Positions 51,161 to 59,941 of a stretch of DNA of 64,000 bases are shown piece after piece. The position numbers were made by a program, and so were the translations under genes. Below the pieces are notes generated by a model that did no database searches, was not told the origin of the DNA, and saw nothing but the letters and a program-made list of their open reading frames with translations. Position 1 is the stretch's first letter. Each line of letters opens with the position of its first letter. Source of the stretch: Methylomarinum sp. Ch1-1 (lineage in GTDB: Bacteria; Pseudomonadota; Gammaproteobacteria; Methylococcales; Methylomonadaceae); contig NZ_CP157743.1 of the NCBI RefSeq assembly GCF_030717995.2, forward strand, positions 4,304,501 to 4,368,500, given 5' to 3'.

Positions 51161-51904
51161 TTAATCCAGCAAATATCCGGACAGCTTCAGCTCGATATTC
51201 CTGGGATTTTCGCCTTCGGCAATGGCGCTGATGCCTTCCATCATCATTTCCTGGGCCTGGGAAATCATCAACACTTGAGCCTTTAACTTATTAGCGATCG
51301 GCAAGAACAATAAATTGGCCAGCCCCACGCCATAAATCGTCGCGACAAATGCAGTGGCGATGCCCGCCCCCAACAGCTCCGGATTGGCAAGGTTCTGCAT
51401 CACATGAATCAGTCCGATAACCGCACCGATAATGCCGATCGTCGGCGAATAGCCGCCCATCGCGTGATAAACATTAGCGGCCTGCAGATCCATCTGCTCG
51501 CGAGTCGTGATTTCAACTTCCAGACAATCGCGTATCGCTTCCGGTTCGTTACCGTCGACCAACAATTGCAGGCCCTTGCGGGCAAAGGCGTCTTGTTCCA
51601 CCTCGATGACCCCTTCCAGGCCCAACAAGCCTTCTTTCCTGGCCAACGCGCTCCAATCGACTATTTTAATAATTTGCCGGCGCAAAGGAATTTTTTGCGG
51701 ACTGACCACCCAGCGCGATATTTTGACGCTTTGCCAGACGACTCTGGGAGGAAAATGCAGCAAGGTTGCCCCCAAAGTGCCGCCGAGCACGATGATCAGT
51801 GCATGCACATTCAATAAAAAGTCAAAGTCGCCGCCGCCCAACGAATTACCGGCAATGATCGCGGAAAAACCAATCAAAACGCCAATAATGCTCAGAATAT
51901 CCAT
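51161..51904 (-). CDS. motC: Flagellar motor stator protein MotC (MotA family)
   Basis: 247 residues. Four membrane helices; ILSIIGVLIGFSAIIAGNSL at the N-terminus, and YSPTIGIIGAVIGLIHVMQN plus AFVATIYGVGLANLLFLPIA in the C-terminal half are the MotA signature. It forms the proton channel with MotD. Its ATG overlaps the cheB stop by one base. Confidence 0.94.
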   Translation of the reverse strand: MDILSIIGVLIGFSAIIAGNSLGGGDFDFLLNVHALIIVLGGTLGATLLHFPPRVVWQSVKISRWVVSPQKIPLRRQIIKIVDWSALARKEGLLGLEGVIEVEQDAFARKGLQLLVDGNEPEAIRDCLEVEITTREQMDLQAANVYHAMGGYSPTIGIIGAVIGLIHVMQNLANPELLGAGIATAFVATIYGVGLANLLFLPIANKLKAQVLMISQAQEMMMEGISAIAEGENPRNIELKLSGYLLD

Positions 51905-52953
51905 CAGCTTAATTTGTCAAATTGCTGGGCGATTTCGTCAAGGCTATAGATATGATTCGCCAATTGGGCATCGGCTATCGCCTTGGGCATGCCATAAATG
52001 GTGCTGCTGGCCTCGTCCTGGGCCCAAATCTCGGCGCCGCGTTGTTTTAGCAAGCTAGCGCCTTGCTGGCCATCAGAACCCATGCCGGTTAGAACCACCG
52101 CCAACACCTGACCGGATGCCTGGCGGGCGACCGAGGAGAAGGTGATGTCGGCGCAGGGACTATAAATTTCTCCCAGAGCCTTAGGCCGCAGACTGACTAT
52201 CTGTTTGCCATATTGGTTTTTCAGCTCCATCTGCATGCCCCCCGGTCCCAGCAACGCCAGCCCCGGCTGCAATATGTCGCCTTGTTCGGCCTGTTTTACT
52301 CGAATATTGCATAGATCATTCAGGCGCTCGGCAAAACTCTTGGTGAAGTTCTGCGGCATATGCTGAATCAGTAAAATGGGAATGGAACAGCTCTTCGGTA
52401 TCCGAGCCAAAACTTTTTGTATCGCCACCGGCCCCCCGGTCGAGGCCGCGATCAACAACAAATCACGCCGGGGCTTGCGGCCGCCGGCCATGCGCTGAAC
52501 CGGCGCAGCCGCCTGCTTCACCTGAGCCTGACTGACCTGTCTCCTGATTTTTGACGCCTGCTGGGCGACCACCCGGACACGCCTTCTCAACAGCCTCTTG
52601 GCCATTTCCCGATTGCCGTCGATATCGTCCAGCTGTTTCGGCAGAAAATCAATGGCGCCGGCATTCAGCGCATCCAGCGTGGCCTTGGCGCCGACTTGAG
52701 TCGAGGCGGAAAACATCAGGATCGGCGCAGGACAATCGCTCATGATTTTCTTGACTGCGGTGATGCCGTCCATCAACGGCATTTCCACATCCATCGTGAT
52801 CACATCCGGCTTCAGTTGGGCGGCCAATTTGACGGCCTCCCGGCCATTTCCGGCGACCCCGACAACCGTGTATTCCTGATCTTCCTCCAGGATTTGCTGT
52901 ATTCTTTTGCAGATAAACCTGGAATCATCAACAATCAGCACCCTAATAGTCAT
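51904..52953 (-). CDS. cheB: Chemotaxis response regulator methylesterase CheB
   Basis: 349 residues. The N-terminal receiver has the Asp in VITMDVEMPLMDGITAVKKI; the C-terminal esterase has Ser in LIAASTGGPVAIQKVLARI, His in IPILLIQHMPQNFT and Asp in VLTGMGSDGQQGAS. It removes methyl groups from chemoreceptors. No cheR is in the window. A roughly 300-bp gap with a repeat separates it from cheA. Confidence 0.95.
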   Translation of the reverse strand: MTIRVLIVDDSRFICKRIQQILEEDQEYTVVGVAGNGREAVKLAAQLKPDVITMDVEMPLMDGITAVKKIMSDCPAPILMFSASTQVGAKATLDALNAGAIDFLPKQLDDIDGNREMAKRLLRRRVRVVAQQASKIRRQVSQAQVKQAAAPVQRMAGGRKPRRDLLLIAASTGGPVAIQKVLARIPKSCSIPILLIQHMPQNFTKSFAERLNDLCNIRVKQAEQGDILQPGLALLGPGGMQMELKNQYGKQIVSLRPKALGEIYSPCADITFSSVARQASGQVLAVVLTGMGSDGQQGASLLKQRGAEIWAQDEASSTIYGMPKAIADAQLANHIYSLDEIAQQFDKLS

Positions 52954-52956
52954 AAT

Positions 52957-53255
52957 CTAACCGCCATCGCTAAGGAACGAGTATGAAATAACTTTTCCAA
53001 ATGTCGGAAGAGGAATCGGTGGCTCGATTGACAGGTGTCGGCGGCATGGCAGATTTTTTCCTCCTGCAAAATCTGCATTTCCACCATCCCTGGCGGGCAG
53101 ATAGCCGCCGTCAAGCCTACGCCGCACAAGGACGTATAAGTGCTGCGGTAAGCAGGAGCTGTTAGCTGCCACGGATGTATTCACGGCGTCCTGTCAAGCG
53201 AGTTACCGAACCTCCACAAAGCCTACTGTTTCGGGAAGTTATTTTGTGCATATTC
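52957..53255. repeat. Gap between cheB and cheA with repeat sequence
   Basis: No gene is supported. GCCGCACAAGGACGTATAAG to GTTAGCTGCCACGGATGTATTCAC (about 53110–53180) matches part of the repeat at 46910–46977. Possible element ends AAATAACTTTTCC (about 52986) and GGGAAGTTATTT (about 53234–53245) are inverted, without a clear target duplication. The insertion splits cheA from cheB in an otherwise tight operon. Confidence 0.5.
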
Positions 53256-55463
53256 CTAACCGGCATAGCGATTCATTAGTCCCGGCACATCGAGGATCAA
53301 TGCAATCTTGCCATCACCGGTAATGGTCGCTCCCGCCAGGCCTTCCAAGCCTTGCAACTGTGCCCCCAAGGGCTTGATCACGACTTCCTCCTGTCCGATC
53401 AATTGGTCCACGACGAAGCCAACCTGCCGACCGCCTGCATTGACGACCACCACATGACTCATCGTCTGTTTGTTAACCTCGTAGCCGGGCTCATGAACCA
53501 GCCATTCCCCCAAATAAAACAACGGCAGCGCTCTTTCCCTGACGATTACCACCGGCTGCCCGTCGACGACATTGGTTTTGCGCAAGTCCAAATCCAGTAT
53601 CTCCACGACACTGGCCAGCGGCAAGGCAAAAGCCTGATCGCCCAGTTTGGTCATCAGCGTCGGCATGATAGCCAACGTCAACGGCACCTTGATGACGATG
53701 GTGCTGCCGACGCCTTCCTCGGAGTCAATTTCCACGACGCCATTCATTTGAGAAATACGCGTTTTAACCACATCCATGCCGACCCCGCGTCCCGAAACAT
53801 CGGAGATTTCGGTTTTGGTGGAAAAACCCGGTAGAAAAATCAAGTTATAGCATTCCTTGTCATCGAGTCTGGCGGCAGTCTCCGCATCCATCAAGCCTTT
53901 TTCGATGACTTTTGCCCTCAATGCATCGGCATTCATGCCCTTGCCGTCATCCTGAATCGACAACAGGATATGATCCCCTTCTTGGGATGCGGTCAGAATC
54001 ACCAAACCTTCCCTGGATTTGCCGGCCGCTTGCCGCTGTTCGGGCAATTCTATGCCGTGATCGACAGCGTTGCGCACCAGATGCACCAACGGGTCGGCCA
54101 GGGCTTCGACCAGATTCTTATCGAGATCGGTTTCCTCCCCGACCAGCTCCAGACGGATTTCCTTATTCAGACTTCTGGCCAAGTCCCTGACCACGCGGGG
54201 AAAACGGCCGAACACCTTCTTAATCGGCTGCATCCGGGTCTTCATCACGGCCAGCTGCAAATCGGCCGTCACCACATCGAGATTAGAAACGGCCTTGGAG
54301 AATTGCTCCCCGGTCTCTTCATTCGCTTTCAGCGTTTGAAAACGGTTGCGCACCAGAACCAGTTCCCCCACCATGTTCATGATTTCATCCAATACATGGG
54401 TGTCGACTCGAACGGTAGATTCCCCTTGCGCAGGCGAGGCTTTGTGATTTTTTTTCGCGTCCTTAGCGGTAGAGGCGTTGACCGGTTTTGCCGCCGCTGT
54501 GACCGGTTCGACTTTTTTCGGCGTTGGCTCGGAGGACGCTTGCGGCTTTGTGATTTTTGTTTCGTTAACCGCAATTTCCGGTTCGGCGACTGATGGAACG
54601 TTGGTTTTGAGGTTTTCGCCGCTGAATTTACCCTTGCCATGCAGTTCATCCAACAGCTGCTCGAACTCTTCCTCGGTAATATCGCCGGAATCGCCGGTCT
54701 TCGCAGTCACAGCCTCGTTTTCCGTTTGTTGTTGCGCCGATACGACGTTTTCTCCGGAGAACCGGCCCTTGCCGTGCAGTTCGTCTAACAGCTGCTCGAA
54801 CTCTTCTTCGCTGATTTCGTCCGCGGCCGGCTGCTCGGCGGGGGCGCTGTTCGATTGAGGCGTTGGCGAACCGCCCTTGCCATGCAAGCTGTCTAAAAGC
54901 TGTTCAAATTCTTCTTCGCTAATCTCATCATCGGAAGCCTGGGCGCCGCCCTCTTCGCCGCTGTCCAGCATCGCCTCAAATTCCTGCTCGACGATATCGG
55001 TCACCGCTGCCGGCTCGACAATAGGGGCCGGCTCCACGCTGACTACATCGCCGCCCGGAAAGGGCTCTGCTTCCTCGGCCGCGGTATAGCTCCGCAGACG
55101 TTGCAACAGCGCCTGATTGGCCGGCTCAGGTTGGTTGCCGGCGCGCACTTGGTCAAACATTTCATTGACGACGTCGACAACCTGCAGGATGACATCCATT
55201 AAGTCGGCGGAAACTTGACGATCGCCCTGCCTGAGCACATTGAAGACGTCCTCAGCGCTGTGGCAGACATCGACCAGCGCATTGATCGCCAGAAAACCTG
55301 CGCCCCCCTTGACGGTATGGAACCCTCTGAAAATGGCGTTCAATAAGTCCAGGTCATCCGGTGATTGCTCTAGCTCGACCAGCTGTTCACCCAACGACTC
55401 GAGTATCTCTCCGGCCTCCACCAGGAAGTCTTGTAAAATTTCGTCATCCAGATCAATCGACAT
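53256..55463 (-). CDS. cheA: Chemotaxis histidine kinase CheA with triple linker repeat
   Basis: 735 residues. The Hpt domain has the phospho-His near residue 49 in FRGFHTVKGGAGFLAI. Residues about 175–290 hold three copies of an acidic motif I-S/T-E-E-E-F-E-Q-L-L-D-x-L-H-G-K-G. No P2 domain is evident. Then come the dimerisation domain (STVRVDTHVLDEIMNMVGEL), the HATPase domain (PLVHLVRNAVDHGIELPEQR, ILLSIQDDGKGMNADALR, SGRGVGMDVVKTRI) and the CheW-like domain to the end. It phosphorylates CheY and CheB. The motif repeats are probably docking sites; their partner is unknown. Confidence 0.94.
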   Translation of the reverse strand: MSIDLDDEILQDFLVEAGEILESLGEQLVELEQSPDDLDLLNAIFRGFHTVKGGAGFLAINALVDVCHSAEDVFNVLRQGDRQVSADLMDVILQVVDVVNEMFDQVRAGNQPEPANQALLQRLRSYTAAEEAEPFPGGDVVSVEPAPIVEPAAVTDIVEQEFEAMLDSGEEGGAQASDDEISEEEFEQLLDSLHGKGGSPTPQSNSAPAEQPAADEISEEEFEQLLDELHGKGRFSGENVVSAQQQTENEAVTAKTGDSGDITEEEFEQLLDELHGKGKFSGENLKTNVPSVAEPEIAVNETKITKPQASSEPTPKKVEPVTAAAKPVNASTAKDAKKNHKASPAQGESTVRVDTHVLDEIMNMVGELVLVRNRFQTLKANEETGEQFSKAVSNLDVVTADLQLAVMKTRMQPIKKVFGRFPRVVRDLARSLNKEIRLELVGEETDLDKNLVEALADPLVHLVRNAVDHGIELPEQRQAAGKSREGLVILTASQEGDHILLSIQDDGKGMNADALRAKVIEKGLMDAETAARLDDKECYNLIFLPGFSTKTEISDVSGRGVGMDVVKTRISQMNGVVEIDSEEGVGSTIVIKVPLTLAIMPTLMTKLGDQAFALPLASVVEILDLDLRKTNVVDGQPVVIVRERALPLFYLGEWLVHEPGYEVNKQTMSHVVVVNAGGRQVGFVVDQLIGQEEVVIKPLGAQLQGLEGLAGATITGDGKIALILDVPGLMNRYAG

Positions 55464-55472
55464 GATGTTCCC

Positions 55473-56198
55473 TTAGAATCCTAAACTGGACAACAAATCG
55501 TCCACATCGTCCTGATTGTTTGCCACATCGCCGACCTTGTCATCGACGCCTGGCACGACCGGGCCAGGCAGCTGTGACTCTTCCACCGCCTCTTCCTGTT
55601 TCACCCGGCCGCCGGAAATGCGGATCAGCTCCACCATACTGGCTTCAAGTTCTTGCACCAGGTCGATGACCCTGCGGATAATCTGGCCGGTGATGTCCTG
55701 AAAACCCTGCGCCATTAAAATATCATTGAGCCCGGATTGAACGTCATGCAAGGATTTCTCCGAAGTCCTAAAATGCAAGGCGATCTCCCGACTCATCGCC
55801 TTGAATTCTTGATAGGGCATTTCTCGGTCCAGAAAACGCTCCCATTTTCCGGCCAGCGCCGAGGCCTGCTCGTTCAATCGTTCGGATACCGGCAATAAAG
55901 CCTCGACGGCATTCAGGGTCTGATTAGCGGCCTGTTCGGTCATGTTGATGACATAATGCAAACGCTCCTTAGCATCCGGTATATCTTTTTCCGTCATCGC
56001 CGCGATTCTTGAATCCACCGCAAAACCAGTCATCGTGTCATGCAATTGACGGGTCAGACGGCCGACTTCCTTGAATAACTGAGTTTCCCGCAGGCCGGCA
56101 ATTTCATCCAGCAAGCTATCGGCGCTTGCTTCGTCGCCTTGCTCCAAGGCGGTCACTAAATCTCTGGCCAACGCTAGGCGAGTCTCATGAGTCATCAA
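55473..56198 (-). CDS. cheZ: Protein phosphatase CheZ
   Basis: 241 residues, mostly a long helical hairpin. The catalytic block is GFQDITGQIIRRVIDLVQEL (Asp and Gln at the active site), and the C-terminal CheY-binding tail is DDVDDLLSSLGF. It dephosphorylates CheY-P. It lies between cheY and cheA as usual. Start ATG 56198 or 56195. Confidence 0.94.
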   Translation of the reverse strand: MMTHETRLALARDLVTALEQGDEASADSLLDEIAGLRETQLFKEVGRLTRQLHDTMTGFAVDSRIAAMTEKDIPDAKERLHYVINMTEQAANQTLNAVEALLPVSERLNEQASALAGKWERFLDREMPYQEFKAMSREIALHFRTSEKSLHDVQSGLNDILMAQGFQDITGQIIRRVIDLVQELEASMVELIRISGGRVKQEEAVEESQLPGPVVPGVDDKVGDVANNQDDVDDLLSSLGF

Positions 56199-56215
56199 TA
56201 TTCTCCTTTTCCGCG

Positions 56216-56590
56216 CTAACCATCGATTCGTTCAAAGATTTTTTCGATTTTTTCCTTCAATGTCGCTGCGGTAAACGGCTTGATCACATAACCGTTAACG
56301 CCGGCCTGCGCCGCCAGTATGATCTGTTCCCGCTTCGCTTCGGCCGTGACCATCAGCACCGGCAGATTGGCTAAATTCGGATTGGCGCGAACGGCCTTTA
56401 ATAAATCGATACCGGTCATGCCCGGCATATTCCAGTCCGTTACCAAGAAATCTATGCCGCCTTTTTCTAAGATAGGCAAAGCCGTTTTACCATCGTCTGC
56501 TTCAACGGTGTTGGTAAAACCGAGATCTCTCAATAGATTTTTGACAATACGCCGCATCGTTGAAAAATCGTCAACGATGAGAATTTTCAT
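56216..56590 (-). CDS. cheY: Chemotaxis response regulator CheY
   Basis: 124 residues from ATG 56590. [20 protein letters not shown] carries the acidic pair, [20 protein letters not shown] the phosphorylated Asp, [13 protein letters not shown] the Thr/Ser, and [16 protein letters not shown] the Lys. A single receiver domain, it signals from CheA to the flagellar switch. TTG 56602 is a weaker alternative start. Confidence 0.95.
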   Translation of the reverse strand: MKILIVDDFSTMRRIVKNLLRDLGFTNTVEADDGKTALPILEKGGIDFLVTDWNMPGMTGIDLLKAVRANPNLANLPVLMVTAEAKREQIILAAQAGVNGYVIKPFTAATLKEKIEKIFERIDG

Positions 56591-56884
56591 ATTTTTATCC
56601 AAGGATAAACTCCAAGCTACTCTCTATAATCATTAATCAATTAATCGACATCAACCGCGATAACTTGAACGGTTTCTAAACAAACGCCGTAAATGCTTAG
56701 CTGAACGGCCATTCATGTCGCGGGAACCATATTCACGGTGATTTTCAGAACAGGAGTCGGCGGTTGATTGAGCAGACCGACTGCAACAGGCGGATTTTTG
56801 CATTGCTCTCGGACTTATGGCATCGCATTCTGAACAATCCATGACCTGCTGCTGTTTCAGGTAACCTGTGGTTTATATAACCAT
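56591..56884. other. Gap between fliA and cheY
   Basis: No gene is supported. A short segment with inverted pairs (CCGCGATAA and TGTCGCGGGAACC) and a TCAGGTAACCTG palindrome near the fliA end are visible. It may hold the cheY promoter; no clear sigma-28 or sigma-54 box was identified. Confidence 0.35.
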
Positions 56885-57637
56885 TTAATAAACATCTTGT
56901 TTATTATCATTCCCCTGCACCCAATCTGCAAGCCTGGCGCGCAGCCGCAGCATGGCCTGACTGCAAATCTGGCTGACCCGGGATTCGCTGACCTCAAGCA
57001 CCTGACCGATTTCTCGCAAATTCAGCTCTTCGTCGTAATACAGCGAGACCACCAAACGCTCTCTCTCCGGTAATTTCTTAATCGCATCGGCCAATGCCTG
57101 ATGAAAATTTTCCTGGAGCAAATGATCCACCGGCTGCATGTCCGACAATTGCGCCTCTTGCAGAAAGGCATCGCCGGAATCGCCCAATTCTTCGACGCTG
57201 AAAGTCTTACAACCGACACTGTCTTGCAAGATCTGTCGGTATTCTTCCGGCGAAATCCCTAAGTGCTCGGCGACGTCACTTTCTCGGGCGTCATGTCCCA
57301 GTTTGTTTTCAACGTCATGGATCGCCTCGGCCACCATGCGCGCCTTTTTATGCACGGAGCGCGGCGTCCAATCGGAGCGTCTAACTTCGTCCAACATCGC
57401 GCCGCGTATGCGGATGCCCGCATAGGTGTCGAAACTGGCGCCCTGTGAAGCGTCATAGTTTTTCATCGCCTCCAACAAACCCAGCATACCGGCCTGAATC
57501 AAATCGTCGACCAGTACCGTATCGGGCAGCCTGCCGAGCAGATGGTAGGCAATGCGCTTGACTAATGGCGCATGTTGCAACACCCTGTCCTGGGTGTCGC
57601 CGGTCTGCACCGAAGCATACATAGCCGCTCCATTCAT
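56885..57637 (-). CDS. fliA: Flagellar sigma factor FliA (sigma-28)
   Basis: 250 residues from ATG 57637, which overlaps the fleN stop (ATGA); an upstream start at 57721 lies inside fleN. Region 2 has HAPLVKRIAYHLLGRLPDTV and DLIQAGMLGLLEAMKNYDAS, and region 4 has LVVSLYYDEELNLREIGQVL and EVSESRVSQICSQAMLRLRA. It directs late flagellar and chemotaxis genes. It is followed by the che genes. Confidence 0.95.
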   Translation of the reverse strand: MNGAAMYASVQTGDTQDRVLQHAPLVKRIAYHLLGRLPDTVLVDDLIQAGMLGLLEAMKNYDASQGASFDTYAGIRIRGAMLDEVRRSDWTPRSVHKKARMVAEAIHDVENKLGHDARESDVAEHLGISPEEYRQILQDSVGCKTFSVEELGDSGDAFLQEAQLSDMQPVDHLLQENFHQALADAIKKLPERERLVVSLYYDEELNLREIGQVLEVSESRVSQICSQAMLRLRARLADWVQGNDNKQDVY

Positions 57638-58506
57638 GCAACGTCCTCTTCCGATGCGTATTGAATCATGCGTTCGACAAAAAATTCCAGGTAACCGCCA
57701 CTGCGGGTTCTGACCGGCCATTGATCGACTCTACGCGCCAGATTTTTGAACGCCAATGCCGCCTTGCTCTGCGGAAAGACATCGACCACCGGACTCTGCT
57801 TTTGCACCGATTTACGCAAATAATCATCCATAGGAATCGCACCAACAAACTGCAAATTCACATCCAGATAACGGTCGGTCACCTTCGTCAGCTTCGTGAA
57901 CAAGTTTTGTCCGTGCTGAAAAGACTGCACCATATTGGTGATCACATGAAAATTATTCAGGCCATAGTCGCGATTCAGCAGTTTAATATAGGCATAAGCA
58001 TCGGTCAGCGAAGTCGGCTCGTCACAAACGACGACGATGATTTCCTGACAGGCCCTGGCGAAGTTAACGACGCTGGCGGAGATGCCGGCCGCGGTATCGA
58101 CAATCAACACATCCAACTCTTTATCGATTTCGCTGAATGCGCGAATCACGCCGGCTTGCTCTATCGTCGACAATTCCGACATGTGCTGAATGCCGGACGC
58201 CCCCGGAATCACCCGCAGCCCCCCCGGGGCCGTCAACATGATCTCATTCAACGTTTTTTCGCCTTTCAACACATGCGATAGATTAAATTTTGGCGACAAT
58301 CCCAGCAGGATATCGACATTGGCCAAGCCCATATCGGCATCCAACAAAGCCACGCGCCGCCCCATCTTGGCCAGCGCCACACCCATGTTGACCGATAAGT
58401 TGGTTTTACCTACGCCACCTTTACCACTGGTGACGGCAATAACACGCACCGGTTTCATCATACTCATTTTTCTAATTCCAGCTGCCTGATCGAGGGACCT
58501 AAACAT
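57634..58506 (-). CDS. fleN: Flagellar number regulator FleN/FlhG
   Basis: 290 residues from ATG 58506. Its N-terminus has the activator-helix motif DQAAGIRK that stimulates FlhF GTPase, then the MinD-type P-loop VIAVTSGKGGVGKTNLSVNM, LLDADMGLANVDILLG and LIVDTAAGISASVVNFAR. With FlhF it limits polar flagellum number. It overlaps the flhF stop by 8 bp, which favours this start over the longer one at 58530. Confidence 0.94.
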   Translation of the reverse strand: MFRSLDQAAGIRKMSMMKPVRVIAVTSGKGGVGKTNLSVNMGVALAKMGRRVALLDADMGLANVDILLGLSPKFNLSHVLKGEKTLNEIMLTAPGGLRVIPGASGIQHMSELSTIEQAGVIRAFSEIDKELDVLIVDTAAGISASVVNFARACQEIIVVVCDEPTSLTDAYAYIKLLNRDYGLNNFHVITNMVQSFQHGQNLFTKLTKVTDRYLDVNLQFVGAIPMDDYLRKSVQKQSPVVDVFPQSKAALAFKNLARRVDQWPVRTRSGGYLEFFVERMIQYASEEDVA

Positions 58507-59923
58507 AACCTTCGGCGCCCCAATCATCATAACTCAATTCATTAGTATAGTCGTTTTCCTGCTCTATCCCAGCAACACAATGACCAATTAATGATTCCGC
58601 TTCCGGGATATGAATATCTTCGGGAACCTGCTGCCCGTCAGTTAAAAATGACAACGGCAGTTGATATTCGATGATAGCCGATATTGCCGATCCCTGCGCG
58701 ACTGATTCATCCAACTTGGTCAATATGCCGGCTTGAGGCTGATATTGTTGAAACGCTTCGATGGTTTCACTGAGGGCCTTATACTGGGTTGCCGCCGACA
58801 TCACCAAATAGGTTTTGATCGGCATATCATCGTACTGCAGGGTCTTGATCTGCTCGGCCAAACGCATATCGCGTTGACTCATGCCGGCCGTATCGATCAA
58901 GATTAGTCGTTTGTCGGCGAAACTTTGGATATGACGACGGAGTTCTTCGGCGTTGTTGGCCACCCTGACCGGCACATCGAGAATCCGACCATAGGTATTC
59001 AATTGTTCGTGGGCCCCGATCCGATAATTGTCGGTCGTGATCAACGCCACTTGCCGGGGGCCGTGCTTGAGAATGAACTGAGCCGCGATCTTGGCGATGG
59101 TCGTCGTTTTCCCGACCCCTGTCGGCCCTACCAAGGCCGCGACACCGCCCTGTTCAAGCAGTTGATCGTCGGCGATAGGCGTAATCCTGGCCAGCATCTC
59201 CTGGGCCTTTTCCAAGGCCAAGCCGGTCTCTTTATGACTGCCCAGGCGATTGGCGATTTTTGCCGACAACTTCCTGGAAAACCCCATGTCCGCCAAATGT
59301 CGCAATAATTCCAGGCGGACAGGCTGTCCCGGCTGTTCGACCGGCCCGTTCAATGCCTCTAGCTTGGCGTCGATCAACGACGTTAAGCCGCTTATTTGTT
59401 TGCGCATCTCGCCACGCACCTCCTGCATGATCTGTTCGACCGATATTTCAGGTCGTGGCGCTGTCACCGATGCCTGCCGAGGCTGTGGGTCTGGCCGGCT
59501 AATTTCCGCTTTGTTCGCCTTAACCTGGCGTTGATCGGAAGCTTTTTGACTTTGCTGACGACTCGCCACCTGCATTTTTTCCGCATAACCCAAGTACTGA
59601 TCCATGTTACGACGAATCGGGCTTTCCGGTATAGTTCCGTCAGGCCTTTTCTTTCTACTGCTGCTAATGACATGCAGCGGCTTGTCAGAGTTATCGAAGC
59701 TGGCGAACCCGGCCGATTTCCGCTCCACGCCAGCATTGCTTTCCGTCGTCTGTTTTTTCAATCGATTATGTATCACCTGCTCGTCGAAGTCCCTGGCGGC
59801 CACGATTTCCACACCACCATCCACCGAACGGTTGGACATAATGACGGCATCGGCGCCCAGTTCTTCCTTGACCATTTTCATCGCCTTGCGAATATCGGGA
59901 GCAAAAAAACGTTTAATCTTCAT
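58499..59923 (-). CDS. flhF: Flagellar biosynthesis GTPase FlhF
   Basis: 474 residues. The N-terminal B domain begins MKIKRFFAPDIRKAMKMVKE, then a polar linker. The SRP-type GTPase has VALVGPTGVGKTTTIAKIAA, TTDNYRIGAHEQLNTYGRIL, LILIDTAGMSQRDMRLAEQI and GILTKLDESVAQGSAIS. It positions the polar flagellum. Confidence 0.95.
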   Translation of the reverse strand: MKIKRFFAPDIRKAMKMVKEELGADAVIMSNRSVDGGVEIVAARDFDEQVIHNRLKKQTTESNAGVERKSAGFASFDNSDKPLHVISSSRKKRPDGTIPESPIRRNMDQYLGYAEKMQVASRQQSQKASDQRQVKANKAEISRPDPQPRQASVTAPRPEISVEQIMQEVRGEMRKQISGLTSLIDAKLEALNGPVEQPGQPVRLELLRHLADMGFSRKLSAKIANRLGSHKETGLALEKAQEMLARITPIADDQLLEQGGVAALVGPTGVGKTTTIAKIAAQFILKHGPRQVALITTDNYRIGAHEQLNTYGRILDVPVRVANNAEELRRHIQSFADKRLILIDTAGMSQRDMRLAEQIKTLQYDDMPIKTYLVMSAATQYKALSETIEAFQQYQPQAGILTKLDESVAQGSAISAIIEYQLPLSFLTDGQQVPEDIHIPEAESLIGHCVAGIEQENDYTNELSYDDWGAEGYV

Positions 59924-59941
59924 CGCGCGTCCTCATCACTA

